This document shows, piece after piece, positions 48,701 through 58,796 of a stretch of DNA of 64,000 bases; position 1 is the first letter of the stretch, and every line of letters begins with the position of its first letter. This DNA is from Deinococcus sedimenti (GTDB lineage: Bacteria > Deinococcota > Deinococci > Deinococcales > Deinococcaceae). The notes beneath the pieces are model-generated. The model was given only the letters and a program-made list of their open reading frames with translations. It had not been told where the DNA came from and made no database searches. The stretch covers positions 28,303-92,302 of the forward strand of contig NZ_BMQN01000013.1 in assembly GCF_014648135.1 (NCBI RefSeq). The letters run 5' to 3'. The position numbers and the translations under genes are program-made.

Positions 48701-49891
48701 TCAACCCAGGGTCTTCAGGTCGTCCTGCCGGTCCGACAGCCACTGCGGAGGTCCGTCGCGGACGATGACGTCCTCCTCCAGCCCGATGAACCCGTGCCCG
48801 GGCACCAGAACGCCCAGTTCCAGGGTGTACACCTCGTCCAGGCGCACGGGTCCCTCGACGGTCTGCCCGTAGCGGGGCCAGCGGGGGCCCAGGAGGGTGC
48901 CGCCGTCGTGCGTGGCGCGGCCCAGCCCGTGCCCGAGCGCGTGCTGGTATTCGGGGTACCCGGCGGCGACCAGGGCGGCGCGCGCGGCGGCGTCCACCGC
49001 GTGGCCGGGCGTGCCGGGGCGCAGGGCGTCCGCGCCCGCCTGGATGGCCTGCCAGCACGCGCGGAAGGCGGCCTGCACCTCCCCGGGTACCGGGGTGCCG
49101 TCGGGCAGGCGGTACACCCGCTGGATGTCCGAGCAGTACCCGTGTCCCAGGCGCACGCCGTAGTCGATGTGCAGCAGCGCACCGGGGCGCAGGGCGTGGT
49201 CGCCGGGCGGCGCGTGCGAGGGTCGGCTGTCCGGGCCGATGTGCACGTTCGGGCAGGCGTCCCAGCCCCAGGAGGGCTCGGCGCCGTCGCGGCGGCACAG
49301 GCCGTGCAGGAACGCGGCGACGTCCCGTTCCGTCCAGCCGGGGCGGGCGGCGGCCGCCATCTCGCGCAGGTGCGCCTCGGCGAGTTGCACGGCCTCGCGG
49401 ATCGCGGCGTGTTCCGCCGGGGTCTTGACCGACCGGAGCTGCCCCAGCAGCGGCGCGGCGCTGTCCCACTCCAGCGTGGGCAGGTCCGCAGCGGTAGCCA
49501 GCCAGCCGCGCACCCGGCGTTCCAGGCCCGCCGTCAGGCCGTCGCACAGCGGGTCGTCCTCGCTGATGTTCAGCAGCACGCGCCGCGCGCCCAGCCGCGT
49601 CACCTCGGCGCGCAGCAGGGCGCGCAGGTCGGCGTCGTAGCCGTGCACGGTCCAGCCGGGCGGCACGGCGTCCGCGTCGAAGCGGCCCACGATCGCCACG
49701 GCCTCGCTGCGGGTCAGCAGGAAGAGGCTGTCCCAGGTGACGTCCACGCCCGCCACGAGCGTCAGGGCGGGTTCCGGGCGCACGCCGGACTCGCGCGCGG
49801 CGATCAGCCAGACCTCGCCGTCCCGGAGCAGGGCCTGTGCCTGACGCCGCTTGCCGTCCCGGAGCGCGTCGGTTGCCGTGTTGGGTGCCAT
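48701..49891 (-). CDS. M24 metallopeptidase (Xaa-Pro aminopeptidase-like)
   Basis: A 396-residue pita-bread peptidase with a creatinase-like N-terminal domain (about 1-160) and a catalytic C-terminal domain. The metal ligands are visible: Asp in LLHIDYGVRL, Asp in GYCSDIQRVY, His in QHALGHGLGRA, Glu in YTLELGVLV and Glu in IGLEEDVIV. It probably removes N-terminal residues preceding proline, or acts on dipeptides. TATCCT (49897-49902) lies 5 bases before the ATG. The MocA-like gene is 16 bases upstream on the same strand. Confidence 0.88.
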   Translation of the reverse strand: MAPNTATDALRDGKRRQAQALLRDGEVWLIAARESGVRPEPALTLVAGVDVTWDSLFLLTRSEAVAIVGRFDADAVPPGWTVHGYDADLRALLRAEVTRLGARRVLLNISEDDPLCDGLTAGLERRVRGWLATAADLPTLEWDSAAPLLGQLRSVKTPAEHAAIREAVQLAEAHLREMAAAARPGWTERDVAAFLHGLCRRDGAEPSWGWDACPNVHIGPDSRPSHAPPGDHALRPGALLHIDYGVRLGHGYCSDIQRVYRLPDGTPVPGEVQAAFRACWQAIQAGADALRPGTPGHAVDAAARAALVAAGYPEYQHALGHGLGRATHDGGTLLGPRWPRYGQTVEGPVRLDEVYTLELGVLVPGHGFIGLEEDVIVRDGPPQWLSDRQDDLKTLG

Positions 49892-49907
49892 ACGGCAGGA
49901 TAGAGGG

Positions 49908-50549
49908 TCAGCCGCGCCCGCCGGTCAGGGCCGCCTGCGCCTGCGCGAGGGCTTCGGGGGTGTCGACGTCCAGCAGGGAGCGGGCGGGGAACGTCAGGGT
50001 GACGGCCTGCGCGGCGTGCGCGCGGATCAGGTGGCGGGGGCCGTGGTCGGCGTCCGGGGCGTCCCGCACGCTTCCGAGCAGGTCCGCGCGGAACAGGTGC
50101 GGCGGTGCGCGGACCGGGTCGTCGCCGGGGTCGGCGTACGCGGCCAGCACGACCGGCGCGCCCGTCTCGCGGAACGCGGCGATCAGCGCGGCGTGCTGCG
50201 CGCCGCTCAGGAGGGGCATGTCGGCCAGCGCGAAGTTCACGGCGGCCAGTTCGGAGGGCAGCGCGCCGACGGCCACCCGGAAGGAGCCGGCCAGGCCGCG
50301 CGCCGGGTCCGGGTTCACCGCGAACGCGAACGGCAGCCCCCGCAGAGCCTCGCGGATGCCGTTCCCCACGTCGCCCGGGGGAATCACGGCCAGCAGAGCG
50401 TCGTGCCCGCCGTCCGCGAGGGCCCGCGCCGCGTGCCACACCAGCGGGCGACCATCCAGCGGCTCGAGCTGCTTGGGGCGGCCCATGCGGGTGCTGCGTC
50501 CGGCGGCGAGCAGCACGCCCGCGACCGGGCCGGAGGAGGCTGGGGTCAT
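49908..50549 (-). CDS. MocA-type molybdenum cofactor nucleotidyltransferase
   Basis: A 213-residue protein with the MobA/MocA fold. The nucleotide-binding loop is LLAAGRSTRMGRPKQLEPLD (about 13-32), NFALADMPLLSG (about 104-115) carries the Mg-binding Asp, and LLDVDTPEAL lies near the end. MocA makes the cytosine dinucleotide form of the cofactor used by xanthine-oxidase-family enzymes. This matches the IorA/IorB-type enzyme at 15 kb and the Cox-type genes just downstream on the other strand. TAGCAT lies 6 bases upstream of the ATG. Confidence 0.82.
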   Translation of the reverse strand: MTPASSGPVAGVLLAAGRSTRMGRPKQLEPLDGRPLVWHAARALADGGHDALLAVIPPGDVGNGIREALRGLPFAFAVNPDPARGLAGSFRVAVGALPSELAAVNFALADMPLLSGAQHAALIAAFRETGAPVVLAAYADPGDDPVRAPPHLFRADLLGSVRDAPDADHGPRHLIRAHAAQAVTLTFPARSLLDVDTPEALAQAQAALTGGRG

Positions 50550-50657
50550 GCGGTCATGCTAGGCCAATCTTTCTTCAACCCGCCGCGGCCTACACTGGAC
50601 CCTGTCCACCCGTTCATTCAGGCCCGCCCCGGCGCGGGTGTTTTCCGGAGGTCCCGC

Positions 50658-51122
50658 ATGAAACTCAGTTACTCAGGTCAGGAGAAGGTGCAGGCTCCCC
50701 CCGCCGCCGTGTGGGCGTTCGTGCAGGACCCCGAGCGGGTGGCGCGCTGCCTGCCCGACGTGCAGGAGGTCGTCGTGCACGACCAGACGCACATGGACGC
50801 CACCGTGCAGGTGGGGGTCGGCATGGTCCGCGGGAAGTTCAAGTTCAAGATCGAGGTGCAGCCCGACGAGGCACAGAACCGCGTGAACGTGAAGGTGCAG
50901 GGCGGCGGGCTGGGCAGCGTCGTGGACCTTCTGGCGGGTGCGAACGTGCTGGACAACGGGGACGGCACCACCACGCTGGACTGGACCGGGGACGCCACCA
51001 TGCGCGGCCCGGTCGCCACGGTCGGCGGGCGTCTGCTGGACGCGCAGGCGCAGAAACTCATCTCGAAGACCTTCGAGAACATGAGCGCGCACGTCGGCGC
51101 GTCCGCCGGGACGATCGCCTAG
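50658..51122 (+). CDS. CoxG-like SRPBCC protein
   Basis: A 154-residue protein of the carbon-monoxide-dehydrogenase subunit G family (KLSYSGQEKVQAPPAAVWAF start, RCLPDVQEVVVHD, GPVATVGGRLLDAQAQKLI end). In CO-oxidising bacteria CoxG recruits the dehydrogenase to the membrane. Many non-CO genomes carry it with other molybdenum hydroxylases. GGAGG (50647-50651) is 6 bases before the ATG and TACACT (50591-50596) lies about 60 bases upstream, so this gene has a real 5' UTR, unlike its neighbours. Confidence 0.85.
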   Translation: MKLSYSGQEKVQAPPAAVWAFVQDPERVARCLPDVQEVVVHDQTHMDATVQVGVGMVRGKFKFKIEVQPDEAQNRVNVKVQGGGLGSVVDLLAGANVLDNGDGTTTLDWTGDATMRGPVATVGGRLLDAQAQKLISKTFENMSAHVGASAGTIA

Positions 51123-51159
51123 CCGCCGCGCCGTGCGCCCGGCGGGCCGCCGGTAACCG

Positions 51160-51771
51160 TCAGGGTCCGGCGGGCCCGCTGCTGGGCAACGCCAGCGGCG
51201 CGCGGATCGGCACGGCCGTCACCTCGCCGTGCGGGGAGACGGCCAGCACCTCGGCCTCCGCCAGTGACCAGATGGCGCGGTGCACGCTCATCTCGCTGGC
51301 CGGGTCCCCGCCGGGTGCCAGCCGGTCGAGCAGCGCAGTGTACCGGACCTGACCGGTGGTGCCGCCTGCCCAGGGCGTGACGTCCAGCACCGCGCGCAGC
51401 ACCTGCCGCTGGGCGGGCGTCTGCGCCCGGGACAGCAGGGTACGTTTCGCCTCCTCCTGCCGCAGCCGCGCCTCGCGGGCCTCGCGGCGCTGGGCGAGCA
51501 GGGCCAGGACTTCCGGGTCGCGGGGCGGACCGCCGGGACGCTCGGTAATCAGGCGTTCCAGGCGTTCGTCGGCGCGCTGCGCGGCGCGGTCGCGCAGGTC
51601 GCGGGCGCGGCTGCGCAGGCCGGACGTGGCGTCCTGCACCGGCTCTCTCAGGGCCTGGGCGGTGCGGCGCGCCACGTGCGTGGCGTCCGCGACGGGATCG
51701 GGTGCCGGGTCGGCCAGGGCGCGGCCCAGGCGGATCAGGGTGTTCAGGGTGCGGGTGCGGCGCTCACTCAT
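51160..51771 (-). CDS. Unknown charged helical protein
   Basis: 203 residues, no recognised family. Residues about 30-115 are Arg/Ala/Glu-rich and predicted helical (RRTAQALREPVQDATSGLRS, QRREAREARLRQEEAKR), possibly a coiled coil. The last 85 residues (RQVLRAVLDVTPWAGGTTGQ, then VHRAIWSLAEAEVLAVSPHG) have a winged-helix-like pattern. The ATG at 51771 has GGAG 5 bases upstream. A link to the molybdoenzyme helper genes is positional only. Confidence 0.7.
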   Translation of the reverse strand: MSERRTRTLNTLIRLGRALADPAPDPVADATHVARRTAQALREPVQDATSGLRSRARDLRDRAAQRADERLERLITERPGGPPRDPEVLALLAQRREAREARLRQEEAKRTLLSRAQTPAQRQVLRAVLDVTPWAGGTTGQVRYTALLDRLAPGGDPASEMSVHRAIWSLAEAEVLAVSPHGEVTAVPIRAPLALPSSGPAGP

Positions 51772-51876
51772 GGGTGCTCCGTGTCGCCCCGGTGGGGGCG
51801 GGGGTCAGCTTAACGGGCGGGGCTGGGCGGGCACGTCCGCCGAAAGGTGCGGTGAAGACCGGCCGGGCCCTCATGG

Positions 51877-51922
51877 CCGGCAGGGACGCCCGTTCCCCTG
51901 TACGGTGCGGCGTCCCTGCCGG
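51877..51922. other. Strong 14-bp hairpin in a gene-free stretch
   Basis: CCGGCAGGGACGCC (51877-51890) pairs perfectly with GGCGTCCCTGCCGG (51909-51922) around an 18-base loop. It lies in the 403-base gap 51772-52174, which otherwise holds repeat F2b and a further F2 end (CCTGAACACCGCTGTCAG, 52161-52178). There is no T-run. Role unknown. Confidence 0.55.
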
Positions 51923-51968
51923 TTGCACCCCGCGGCCTCTGCACCCAGGGGGACGGCAGAGCGAGCAC

Positions 51969-52111
51969 CTGACAGCGGTTTCCAGTTTCATTGAGGGGCC
52001 ACCAGCACGCCCCTCCCTTCCACGTTCACCCGCTGGTGTTGACGGCTTCTCTCTCCGCTCGTTTCAGGTGTCCTGAGGGAACCCCTCAACACATCTGAAC
52101 ACCGCTGTGAG
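51969..52111 (-). repeat. Intergenic repeat family F2, copy b
   Basis: An inverted near-identical partner of 35351-35492. The terminal pair is ACAGCGGT (51972-51979) and ACCGCTGT (52101-52108). In minus-strand sense it starts 64 bases after the stop of the gene at 52175 and runs in that gene's direction. Both internal hairpins are retained with several changed bases. Confidence 0.85.
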
Positions 52112-52174
52112 AAAGGCAGCGACGTGAAGCACTGGGGCCGGCGGCAGGTCCCAGGGTAAGCCTGAACACCGCTG

Positions 52175-52477
52175 TCAGTCGGCCGATTCGGCGACCGGGG
52201 CGGCGTCGGTGGGGGCGAGAGTCGCGGCGCGTCCGGTCCACAGCGCGCCCACCCCCAGGCTGGCCAGGCTGACGGCCAGCGTGGCGATCCACAGCAGCCC
52301 GGGCCCGGTCGGGTCGAGCAGCGCCGTGAGGATCACGAGGGGCGTGGCGATCACGCCGTGCGCCACGACGGGCAGCAGGCGGCTCTGGCCGGTGCGGCGC
52401 GCCTGCGCGAACCGCAGGCCGAAGTGCAGGCCGGAGGTCAGGGCGATCAGGGTGCACAGCAGCAGCGTGGGGATCAT
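52175..52477 (-). CDS. Small three-span membrane protein
   Basis: A 100-residue unrecognised membrane protein. Hydrophobic segments lie at about 2-18, 38-56 and 60-80 (LLLCTLIALTSGLHFGLRF, VIATPLVILTALL, LWIATLAVSLASLGVGAL). The ATG at 52477 has TACCGT (52484-52489) 6 bases upstream, which supports it as a real gene. Confidence 0.65.
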   Translation of the reverse strand: MIPTLLLCTLIALTSGLHFGLRFAQARRTGQSRLLPVVAHGVIATPLVILTALLDPTGPGLLWIATLAVSLASLGVGALWTGRAATLAPTDAAPVAESAD

Positions 52478-52585
52478 GCCCTCACGGTAGTCAGGGCGCT
52501 CTCACGGGGGCGTCACGCCCGCGGGGCGCCCCAGGAATTAAGATGAGCCTCTCAACGCCATTTTTGCCCGTCAGGAGCGCAGATC

Positions 52586-52630
52586 ATGACCTGTAAGAAT
52601 TTCAGTCAGATGGAAGCGGGGCGCACGTGA
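52586..52630 (+). CDS. 14-codon ORF coupled to the CoxD-like ATPase
   Basis: MTCKNFSQMEAGRT, with AGGAG 8 bases before its ATG, which is a better ribosome site than that of the next gene. Its TGA overlaps the ATPase GTG start as GTGA, so ribosomes finishing here can re-initiate on the ATPase. A TAAGAT box (52539-52544) lies about 40 bases upstream. It may be a translational relay or a regulatory leader rather than a functional peptide. Confidence 0.5.
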   Translation: MTCKNFSQMEAGRT

Positions 52631-53499
52631 ACCCCAGTGTGAAGGAATGGCAAACGGCGTTTCAGACGCGTGGTTACGTGGCCGGGGACGCCTTGGCGAC
52701 CGCGCTGCGGCTGGTGGTGGGCCTGGGCAAACCGCTGCTGCTGGAGGGCCCGGCGGGCGTCGGGAAGACCGAGGCGGCCAAGACGCTGGCCGACGTGCTG
52801 GGCACCCGGTTGATCCGGCTGCAATGCTACGAGGGCCTGGACGCGCAGTCGGCACTGTACGAGTGGAACTACGCGCGGCAGCTGCTGCACCTGCGCGCGG
52901 CGGAACTGCGCGGGGAGACCGCCGAGGACGACCTGTACAGCGAGCGGTTCCTGATGCCGCGGCCCCTGCTGCAGGCCATCCGCGAACCCCGCTCCGCGGT
53001 GCTGCTGATCGACGAGATCGACCGGGCCGACGACGCCTTCGAGGCCTTCCTGCTGGAACTGCTGGCCGAGTGGCAGATCACCGTGCCGGAACTGGGCACC
53101 CTCTCGGCGGTCAGCCGCCCGCACGTGATCCTGACCAGCAACCGCTCGCGGGAACTGAGTGACGCGCTGCGCCGCCGCTGCCTGTACCACTGGACGGAGT
53201 ACCCCAGCCGCGCGCAGGAACTGCTGATCGTGCAGTCGCGCCTGCCGGGCATCAACGAGACGCTGGCGCGGCAGGTCACGGACGCCGTGCACGCCCTGCG
53301 CGCCCTGCCGCTGGGCAAGGCGCCGGGCGTCGCCGAGACGCTCGACTGGGCGGCGGCGCTGGTCAGTCTGCACGCCGATCACCTGGACGCCGAGTCGCTG
53401 CATGCGACGCTGGGCGCGGTGCTAAAACTGCGTGAGGATCAGCTGCTGGCCGCGCCGACGCTGCAGGGCGTGGCGGCGCAGGCCCGGGCGCGTGGCTGA
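52627..53499 (+). CDS. MoxR/CoxD-like AAA+ ATPase
   Basis: A 290-residue MoxR-type ATPase. Walker A is GPAGVGKTEA (41-50), Walker B is VLLIDEIDRAD (about 122-132), sensor 1 is VILTSNRSREL and a sensor-2 Arg region lies near DALRRRC. CoxD-like proteins of this type, paired with a VWA partner, assemble the sulfurated Mo or MoCu centre of molybdenum hydroxylases. The GTG start overlaps a 14-codon upstream ORF, and the gene overlaps the next one by 8 bases. Confidence 0.87.
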   Translation: MNPSVKEWQTAFQTRGYVAGDALATALRLVVGLGKPLLLEGPAGVGKTEAAKTLADVLGTRLIRLQCYEGLDAQSALYEWNYARQLLHLRAAELRGETAEDDLYSERFLMPRPLLQAIREPRSAVLLIDEIDRADDAFEAFLLELLAEWQITVPELGTLSAVSRPHVILTSNRSRELSDALRRRCLYHWTEYPSRAQELLIVQSRLPGINETLARQVTDAVHALRALPLGKAPGVAETLDWAAALVSLHADHLDAESLHATLGAVLKLREDQLLAAPTLQGVAAQARARG

Positions 53500-54766
53500 A
53501 CCGCGCCCGCCCGCCCTGGACGCGCAGGTGACGGCCTTCGCCGTGAGGTTGCGCCGCAAGCACGGCTTCCTGATCGGGCCGGGCGAGGTGCAGGACGCGC
53601 TGCGCTCACTGAGGCTGGTGGACCTGCTCTCGCGGCGCGAGGTGCGCGGCGCGCTGCGGGCGGTGCTGACCGCCAGCCCCGAGCAGGGCCGCACCTTCGA
53701 CCTGGAATTCAACGCGTTCTTCCGCGCCGGGGGGCAACCGCAGCCGGAGCTGCCGCCCCTGCTGCCCGAGACGCCCGCGCCCGCCGAACCCGACCCGGAC
53801 GGCGAGCCGCCGTCGCACCCCCCGGACGGTGAACAGCCCGGCCCGGACGCCCGGCCGGAACCGGCCCCCGCCCCGCAGGCCGGCGCGGACGCCGGCGGCG
53901 ACCTGCCCGACGGCGAGGGGTTTCAGGACGGTCAGGACGACGCGGGCGACGAGCAGGACGCCCCGGTCATGCAGGCGCGGGTCAGTCCGAACGCCGCGCC
54001 GGGCGAGGCGCTGCGCGTGGACGCCGGGGACCTGGGGGGACTGCTGCGCGCCGCGACCGGCCTGATCCGCGCGCTGGAACTGGGCCGCGCCCGGCGGCTG
54101 CGCCCCCTGCCGCGCGGGTCGAAGCTGGACGCCCGCCGCACCCTGCACGCCGCGGCCCGCACCGCCGGAGACGCCGTGCACCTGCGCTGGCTGGGCCGCC
54201 CGCGCCGCGCGCCGCGCTTCCTGCTGGTCCTGGACGGCAGCCGCTCGATGGGCCGCGACGCGACGCTGCTGCTGCGCTTCGCGCAGGCGCTGCACCTGCG
54301 CTCCCGCCGGGTGGAGGTCTACGCGTTCAGCACGGGCCTGACCCACCTGACCCCGCTGATCCGGGGCGCGGCGCCGGGGCAGCCGCTGACCCTGCCGGAC
54401 CTGGGGGACGCCTGGGGCGGCGGGACGCGCATCGGGGAGAACCTGCTGCGCCTGGCGCGCGAGGAACGCGGCCGCGTGACCCGCGACACGGTCGTGCTGA
54501 TCCTCAGTGACGGGCTGGACACCGGCGACCCCAGTCTGGTAGGGCGGGCGCTGCGGGACCTGCGGCGGCGCGCAGCGGGCGTGGTGTGGCTCTCGCCGCT
54601 GGCCGCCACGCCCGGGTACCGGCCGGTGCAGCGGGCGGTGGCGGCGGCGCTGCCGCACCTGGACGCGCTGCTCCCGGCGGCCGGACCGGACGACCTGCAC
54701 GCCCTGGGGCGCCGCCTGCGCGCCGCGCGCCTCTCCCGCCCGGCGGCACCACCCGGCCCGGGTTGA
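53492..54766 (+). CDS. VWA-domain CoxE-like protein
   Basis: A 424-residue protein of the CoxE family. The N-terminal helical domain (about 1-85) is followed by a Pro/Glu/Asp-rich linker (about 85-160), then a VWA domain with the MIDAS motif DGSRS in LVLDGSRSMGRD (about 247-258) and ILSDGLDTGDPSLV near 348. GTG at 53492, inside the end of the ATPase gene, is chosen because it begins the conserved region and keeps the two coupled. The pair should act as a chaperone-like complex on a metalloenzyme client. Confidence 0.85.
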   Translation: MAEPRPPALDAQVTAFAVRLRRKHGFLIGPGEVQDALRSLRLVDLLSRREVRGALRAVLTASPEQGRTFDLEFNAFFRAGGQPQPELPPLLPETPAPAEPDPDGEPPSHPPDGEQPGPDARPEPAPAPQAGADAGGDLPDGEGFQDGQDDAGDEQDAPVMQARVSPNAAPGEALRVDAGDLGGLLRAATGLIRALELGRARRLRPLPRGSKLDARRTLHAAARTAGDAVHLRWLGRPRRAPRFLLVLDGSRSMGRDATLLLRFAQALHLRSRRVEVYAFSTGLTHLTPLIRGAAPGQPLTLPDLGDAWGGGTRIGENLLRLAREERGRVTRDTVVLILSDGLDTGDPSLVGRALRDLRRRAAGVVWLSPLAATPGYRPVQRAVAAALPHLDALLPAAGPDDLHALGRRLRAARLSRPAAPPGPG

Positions 54767-54840
54767 GGGTAGGGTCCCGACATTCAGAGCAGGCGCCGCC
54801 TCACAGCAGAATTCAGAGGTCTGGAGGGTGACCCTCACGA

Positions 54841-54930
54841 CCTCTGACAGCGGTTTCCAATTCCACCCAGGGGCCAAGGGCACGCCCCTCTACTCCACTT
54901 CCAACCGCTGTTCTTTTCAGGTGCTCGCTT
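54841..54930 (-). repeat. Intergenic repeat family F2, partial copy c
   Basis: CTGACAGCGGTTTCCAATTC, GCACGCCCCTC and TTTTCAGGTG align with copy b read in the same direction. The far end degenerates. It lies between convergent coxE-like and ABC permease genes, in the orientation of the ABC operon. The rest of the 280-base gap shows no gene. Confidence 0.65.
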
Positions 54931-55046
54931 CACTGGTGTTCCGTGACTCCCGCCGATGTTCAGACGCTCGCTCTGCGGCACAGGTCGGCGAGTCCGCCCG
55001 GGTCAGGGACATGCAGGGGTTTCGGCCGTGTTTCTGACCCGCGCGG

Positions 55047-55911
55047 TCACAGGTCGCGGCGACTGAAGCGCCACATGGCAGCCACGAGGCCCAGCACAGC
55101 CAGCGCGGCGGCCCACGCGACCAGCAGCGGATCGACGGGCACGCTGCTCGCAAAGGGGTTCGCACCCCGGCTGAACTCCCCGGCCTGCCGCATGATCTCG
55201 GGTTGCAGATGGTAACTGGCGCCCAACCACAGGGCGTTGGTGGGCATCAGGGCGTTCGCCACGCGGCCCAGGGTGGCCAGGGTGGGCGTGTCGGCCAGCG
55301 TGCCGATGGCGCTGAGGATCCCGCCGGTGAAGCCCACGCCGTACAGCACGAACACGCCGATGCCGTTGGCGAGCGTGGTGAACAGCGTGCTGCCCAGCAC
55401 CGTCAGTGAGGTCAGGACCGTGACGGCCAGCAGCAGCAGCGCCACGGCGGGAAGCGCCTCGGGCGGCGTGTACCCGGTGATCAGGCGCACGCCGCCCAGC
55501 AGGCCCGCGCTGAGCAGCGCGACGTACGCGACGTTCACGGCCGTGAAGCCCAGCCAGCGCCCGGCGACCAGCTGCGCGCGGCTGACCGGGCGGGCGATGA
55601 CGCTCTGCATGACGCCGCTCTCGATGTCGCCGCTGACCGCGCCGACGGTGGACAGCACGCCCATCAGGGACCCCAGGAAGTACACGAGGTACATGCCGAA
55701 CATGGCGCTGAACATCACGGGCAGGTTCGCGGCGCCGGTCGCGCTGCGGCCGTCCAGTCCGGCGTCCACGGCCCGCTGGTCCAGCGTGAGTTCCAGGCGG
55801 TACACGCCGAACAGGAAGAACCCCAGGAACAGCGCCGAGAGGATCAGCAGGACGCTCACGAGGCGTTTGCGGGTCGCTTCGCGCAGGGACAGTTCCGCGA
55901 TCAGCAGGGCG

Positions 55912-55919
<8 letters not shown>
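55047..55919 (-). CDS. ABC-2 type exporter permease
   Basis: A 290-residue membrane protein with six predicted segments (for example VLLILSALFLGFFLFGVY, MFSAMFGMYLVYFLGSLMGV, VALLLLAVTVLTSLTVLGS). SVIARPVSRAQLVAGRWLG is the conserved coupling region of ABC-2 permeases. The GTG start overlaps the end of the ATPase gene by 8 bases, so the two form one transporter. The substrate is unknown; relatives move drugs, lipids or peptides. Confidence 0.85.
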
Positions 55920-56874
<955 letters not shown>

Positions 56875-57009
56875 GCCGTCCAGCATAGGCGGGTCCGCCC
56901 GGGCCCCGCGTCCACCTTTCGGTTGCCCGGCCGCCCCCCCCAGTTCCCCCAACGCACGGGTCCATATTTCCTCTGTGCAGGGTCCGGGATTCGTGGAGAA
57001 TGAACCCAG

Positions 57010-58719
57010 ATGCCTGCCTGCCCTCCCCGGGACCAGCTGGACGTGCTGCTGCCCGTAGACACGCCCACCGATCTGATGACGCGCCTGCGGGCCGCGCCAG
57101 ACGGCGAAACGCGCGCGCTGGCGCTGGTGGCGGTCGCCCGTCACACCCGCGAGACGTCCCTGGGCAACGCGCAGGGGCTCGGCGAGGCCGCGCTGAGTGA
57201 GGCGCTGCGCTGCGGCTCGCCGCGCGCTGCCGTGGAGGCCCTGATCGGCCTGAGTTTCGTGTCGGCCAGCCTGGGGCAGCAGGAACGGGCGCTGGACGCC
57301 ATCGGGCGCGCGCAGACCATGCTCGAGGAGCACCGGCTGACCGATCAGCTGTCCGGCGTGCTGAACACCCGCGCCCTGACCCGCCTGACCAGCGGGGACG
57401 TCACCGGCGCCCGGCAGGACCTGCAGGACGCCCTGGACCTGGCGCGGCAGGCCCGCAATCCGGCCGATCAGGGCAACGCGCTGGTGAACCTGGCGTGGCT
57501 GGCGTGCAGCAGCGGCGATCCCAAGGACGCCCTGCACCACCTGAATCTCCTCGAGGAACTCGTGCATACCGTGGCGGACGAGGCGCTCAGCGAGGAGCTG
57601 TGCACGTACATGCACGAGAACCGCGCGCACGCCTACTCGCTGCTGGCCCGGGAGGCGCAGGAACTGGGCCGGAGCGACGCGCAGCGCCAGGCGGTGCAGC
57701 AGGGCCTGATGGTGCTGCGCGCCGCGCGCCTGGCGCTGCAGGTGACGCCCAGCCTGACCAGTGAACTGCTGTGCGCGGCGCACGAATCGACCCTGCTGCG
57801 CCTGGACGGCGACCTGCGCGGCGCCGAGCGCGCGGCGCGGCGCGCGGCTCAGCTGAACGCCGTGATCAAGCAGCAGCTGTACATCGAGCCGCAGCTGTGC
57901 CTCGCGGAACTCCTGCAGTCCCGCGGTGAGTTCGACGCGGCGCTCGCGCAGTACGGCGCGGCGCTGGACATCGCGCGGCGCCAGCACCGGCACCTGGACA
58001 TCCAGCGGCTCCTGAGCGCCATCGGCGCGCTGCATGAACGCCAGGGTCGCCTGCGCGAGGCGCTGGACGTGACGCGCGAGGCCCTGCAGGCCGCGAACAC
58101 CGCCGTGGAACGCGTGAACAGCGCCGCGGCGCGCCACCTGCAGCTGGACCGTGAACTGCGCCAGGCGCGCGCGGACGCGAGTTCCTGGCAGGACCGCCTG
58201 CGGCAGGCCGAGGTGCAGGCCCGGCAGGACCCCCTGACCGGGCTGCTCAACCGCCGCGGACTGGAGGAGGGGCTGCTGGGCCTGCAGTTCCCCGCGGACG
58301 GCGCGCGGCTCTCGGACTGGTCGCTGCTGACGGTGGTGTTCGTGGATGTGGATCACTTCAAGCACGTGAATGACCGGCACTCGCACGCGGTGGGGGATCA
58401 GGTGCTGCGGGTGGTGGGTCAGTTGCTGGCGGGTCAGGTGCGGGCCGGGGACCTGCTGGGCCGGTACGGCGGGGAGGAGTTCGTGCTGGTCACGCCGGTC
58501 CGCACGCGCGGGCGGGCGCACGGCCTGGCGGAGGCCTGCCGCCGCGCGGTGGAGGGGCACGACTGGTCGGACCTGCTGCCGGACATGCGCCTGACGGCCA
58601 GCGTGGGGTACGCGGTGACCACCCCGGACCGCCTGCCGCAGGCGCTGCGGATCGCGGACGATCACCTGTACCGCGCGAAGAACGCCGGCCGCAACCGCGT
58701 GTCGCCCGCCGCGCCCTGA
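57010..58719 (+). CDS. TPR diguanylate cyclase
   Basis: A 569-residue soluble protein. Tetratricopeptide-like helical repeats span about 35-370 (for example GNALVNLAWLACSSGDPKDAL, IGALHERQGRLREAL). A coiled linker leads to a GGDEF domain with DPLTGLLNRRGL (about 407), FVDVDHFKHVNDRHSH (about 440) and the intact active motif RYGGEEFVLV (about 490). It should make c-di-GMP in response to a protein or ligand bound by the repeats. The EAL protein at 35.6 kb could oppose it. Confidence 0.9.
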   Translation: MPACPPRDQLDVLLPVDTPTDLMTRLRAAPDGETRALALVAVARHTRETSLGNAQGLGEAALSEALRCGSPRAAVEALIGLSFVSASLGQQERALDAIGRAQTMLEEHRLTDQLSGVLNTRALTRLTSGDVTGARQDLQDALDLARQARNPADQGNALVNLAWLACSSGDPKDALHHLNLLEELVHTVADEALSEELCTYMHENRAHAYSLLAREAQELGRSDAQRQAVQQGLMVLRAARLALQVTPSLTSELLCAAHESTLLRLDGDLRGAERAARRAAQLNAVIKQQLYIEPQLCLAELLQSRGEFDAALAQYGAALDIARRQHRHLDIQRLLSAIGALHERQGRLREALDVTREALQAANTAVERVNSAAARHLQLDRELRQARADASSWQDRLRQAEVQARQDPLTGLLNRRGLEEGLLGLQFPADGARLSDWSLLTVVFVDVDHFKHVNDRHSHAVGDQVLRVVGQLLAGQVRAGDLLGRYGGEEFVLVTPVRTRGRAHGLAEACRRAVEGHDWSDLLPDMRLTASVGYAVTTPDRLPQALRIADDHLYRAKNAGRNRVSPAAP

Positions 58720-58796
58720 CCTTCGGCGCGCGGCGCTGACCAGCCACCCCACCCGGCCTGCTCTGGAGGGCACGGTTCTGCCAGACCCCGCCGCCT

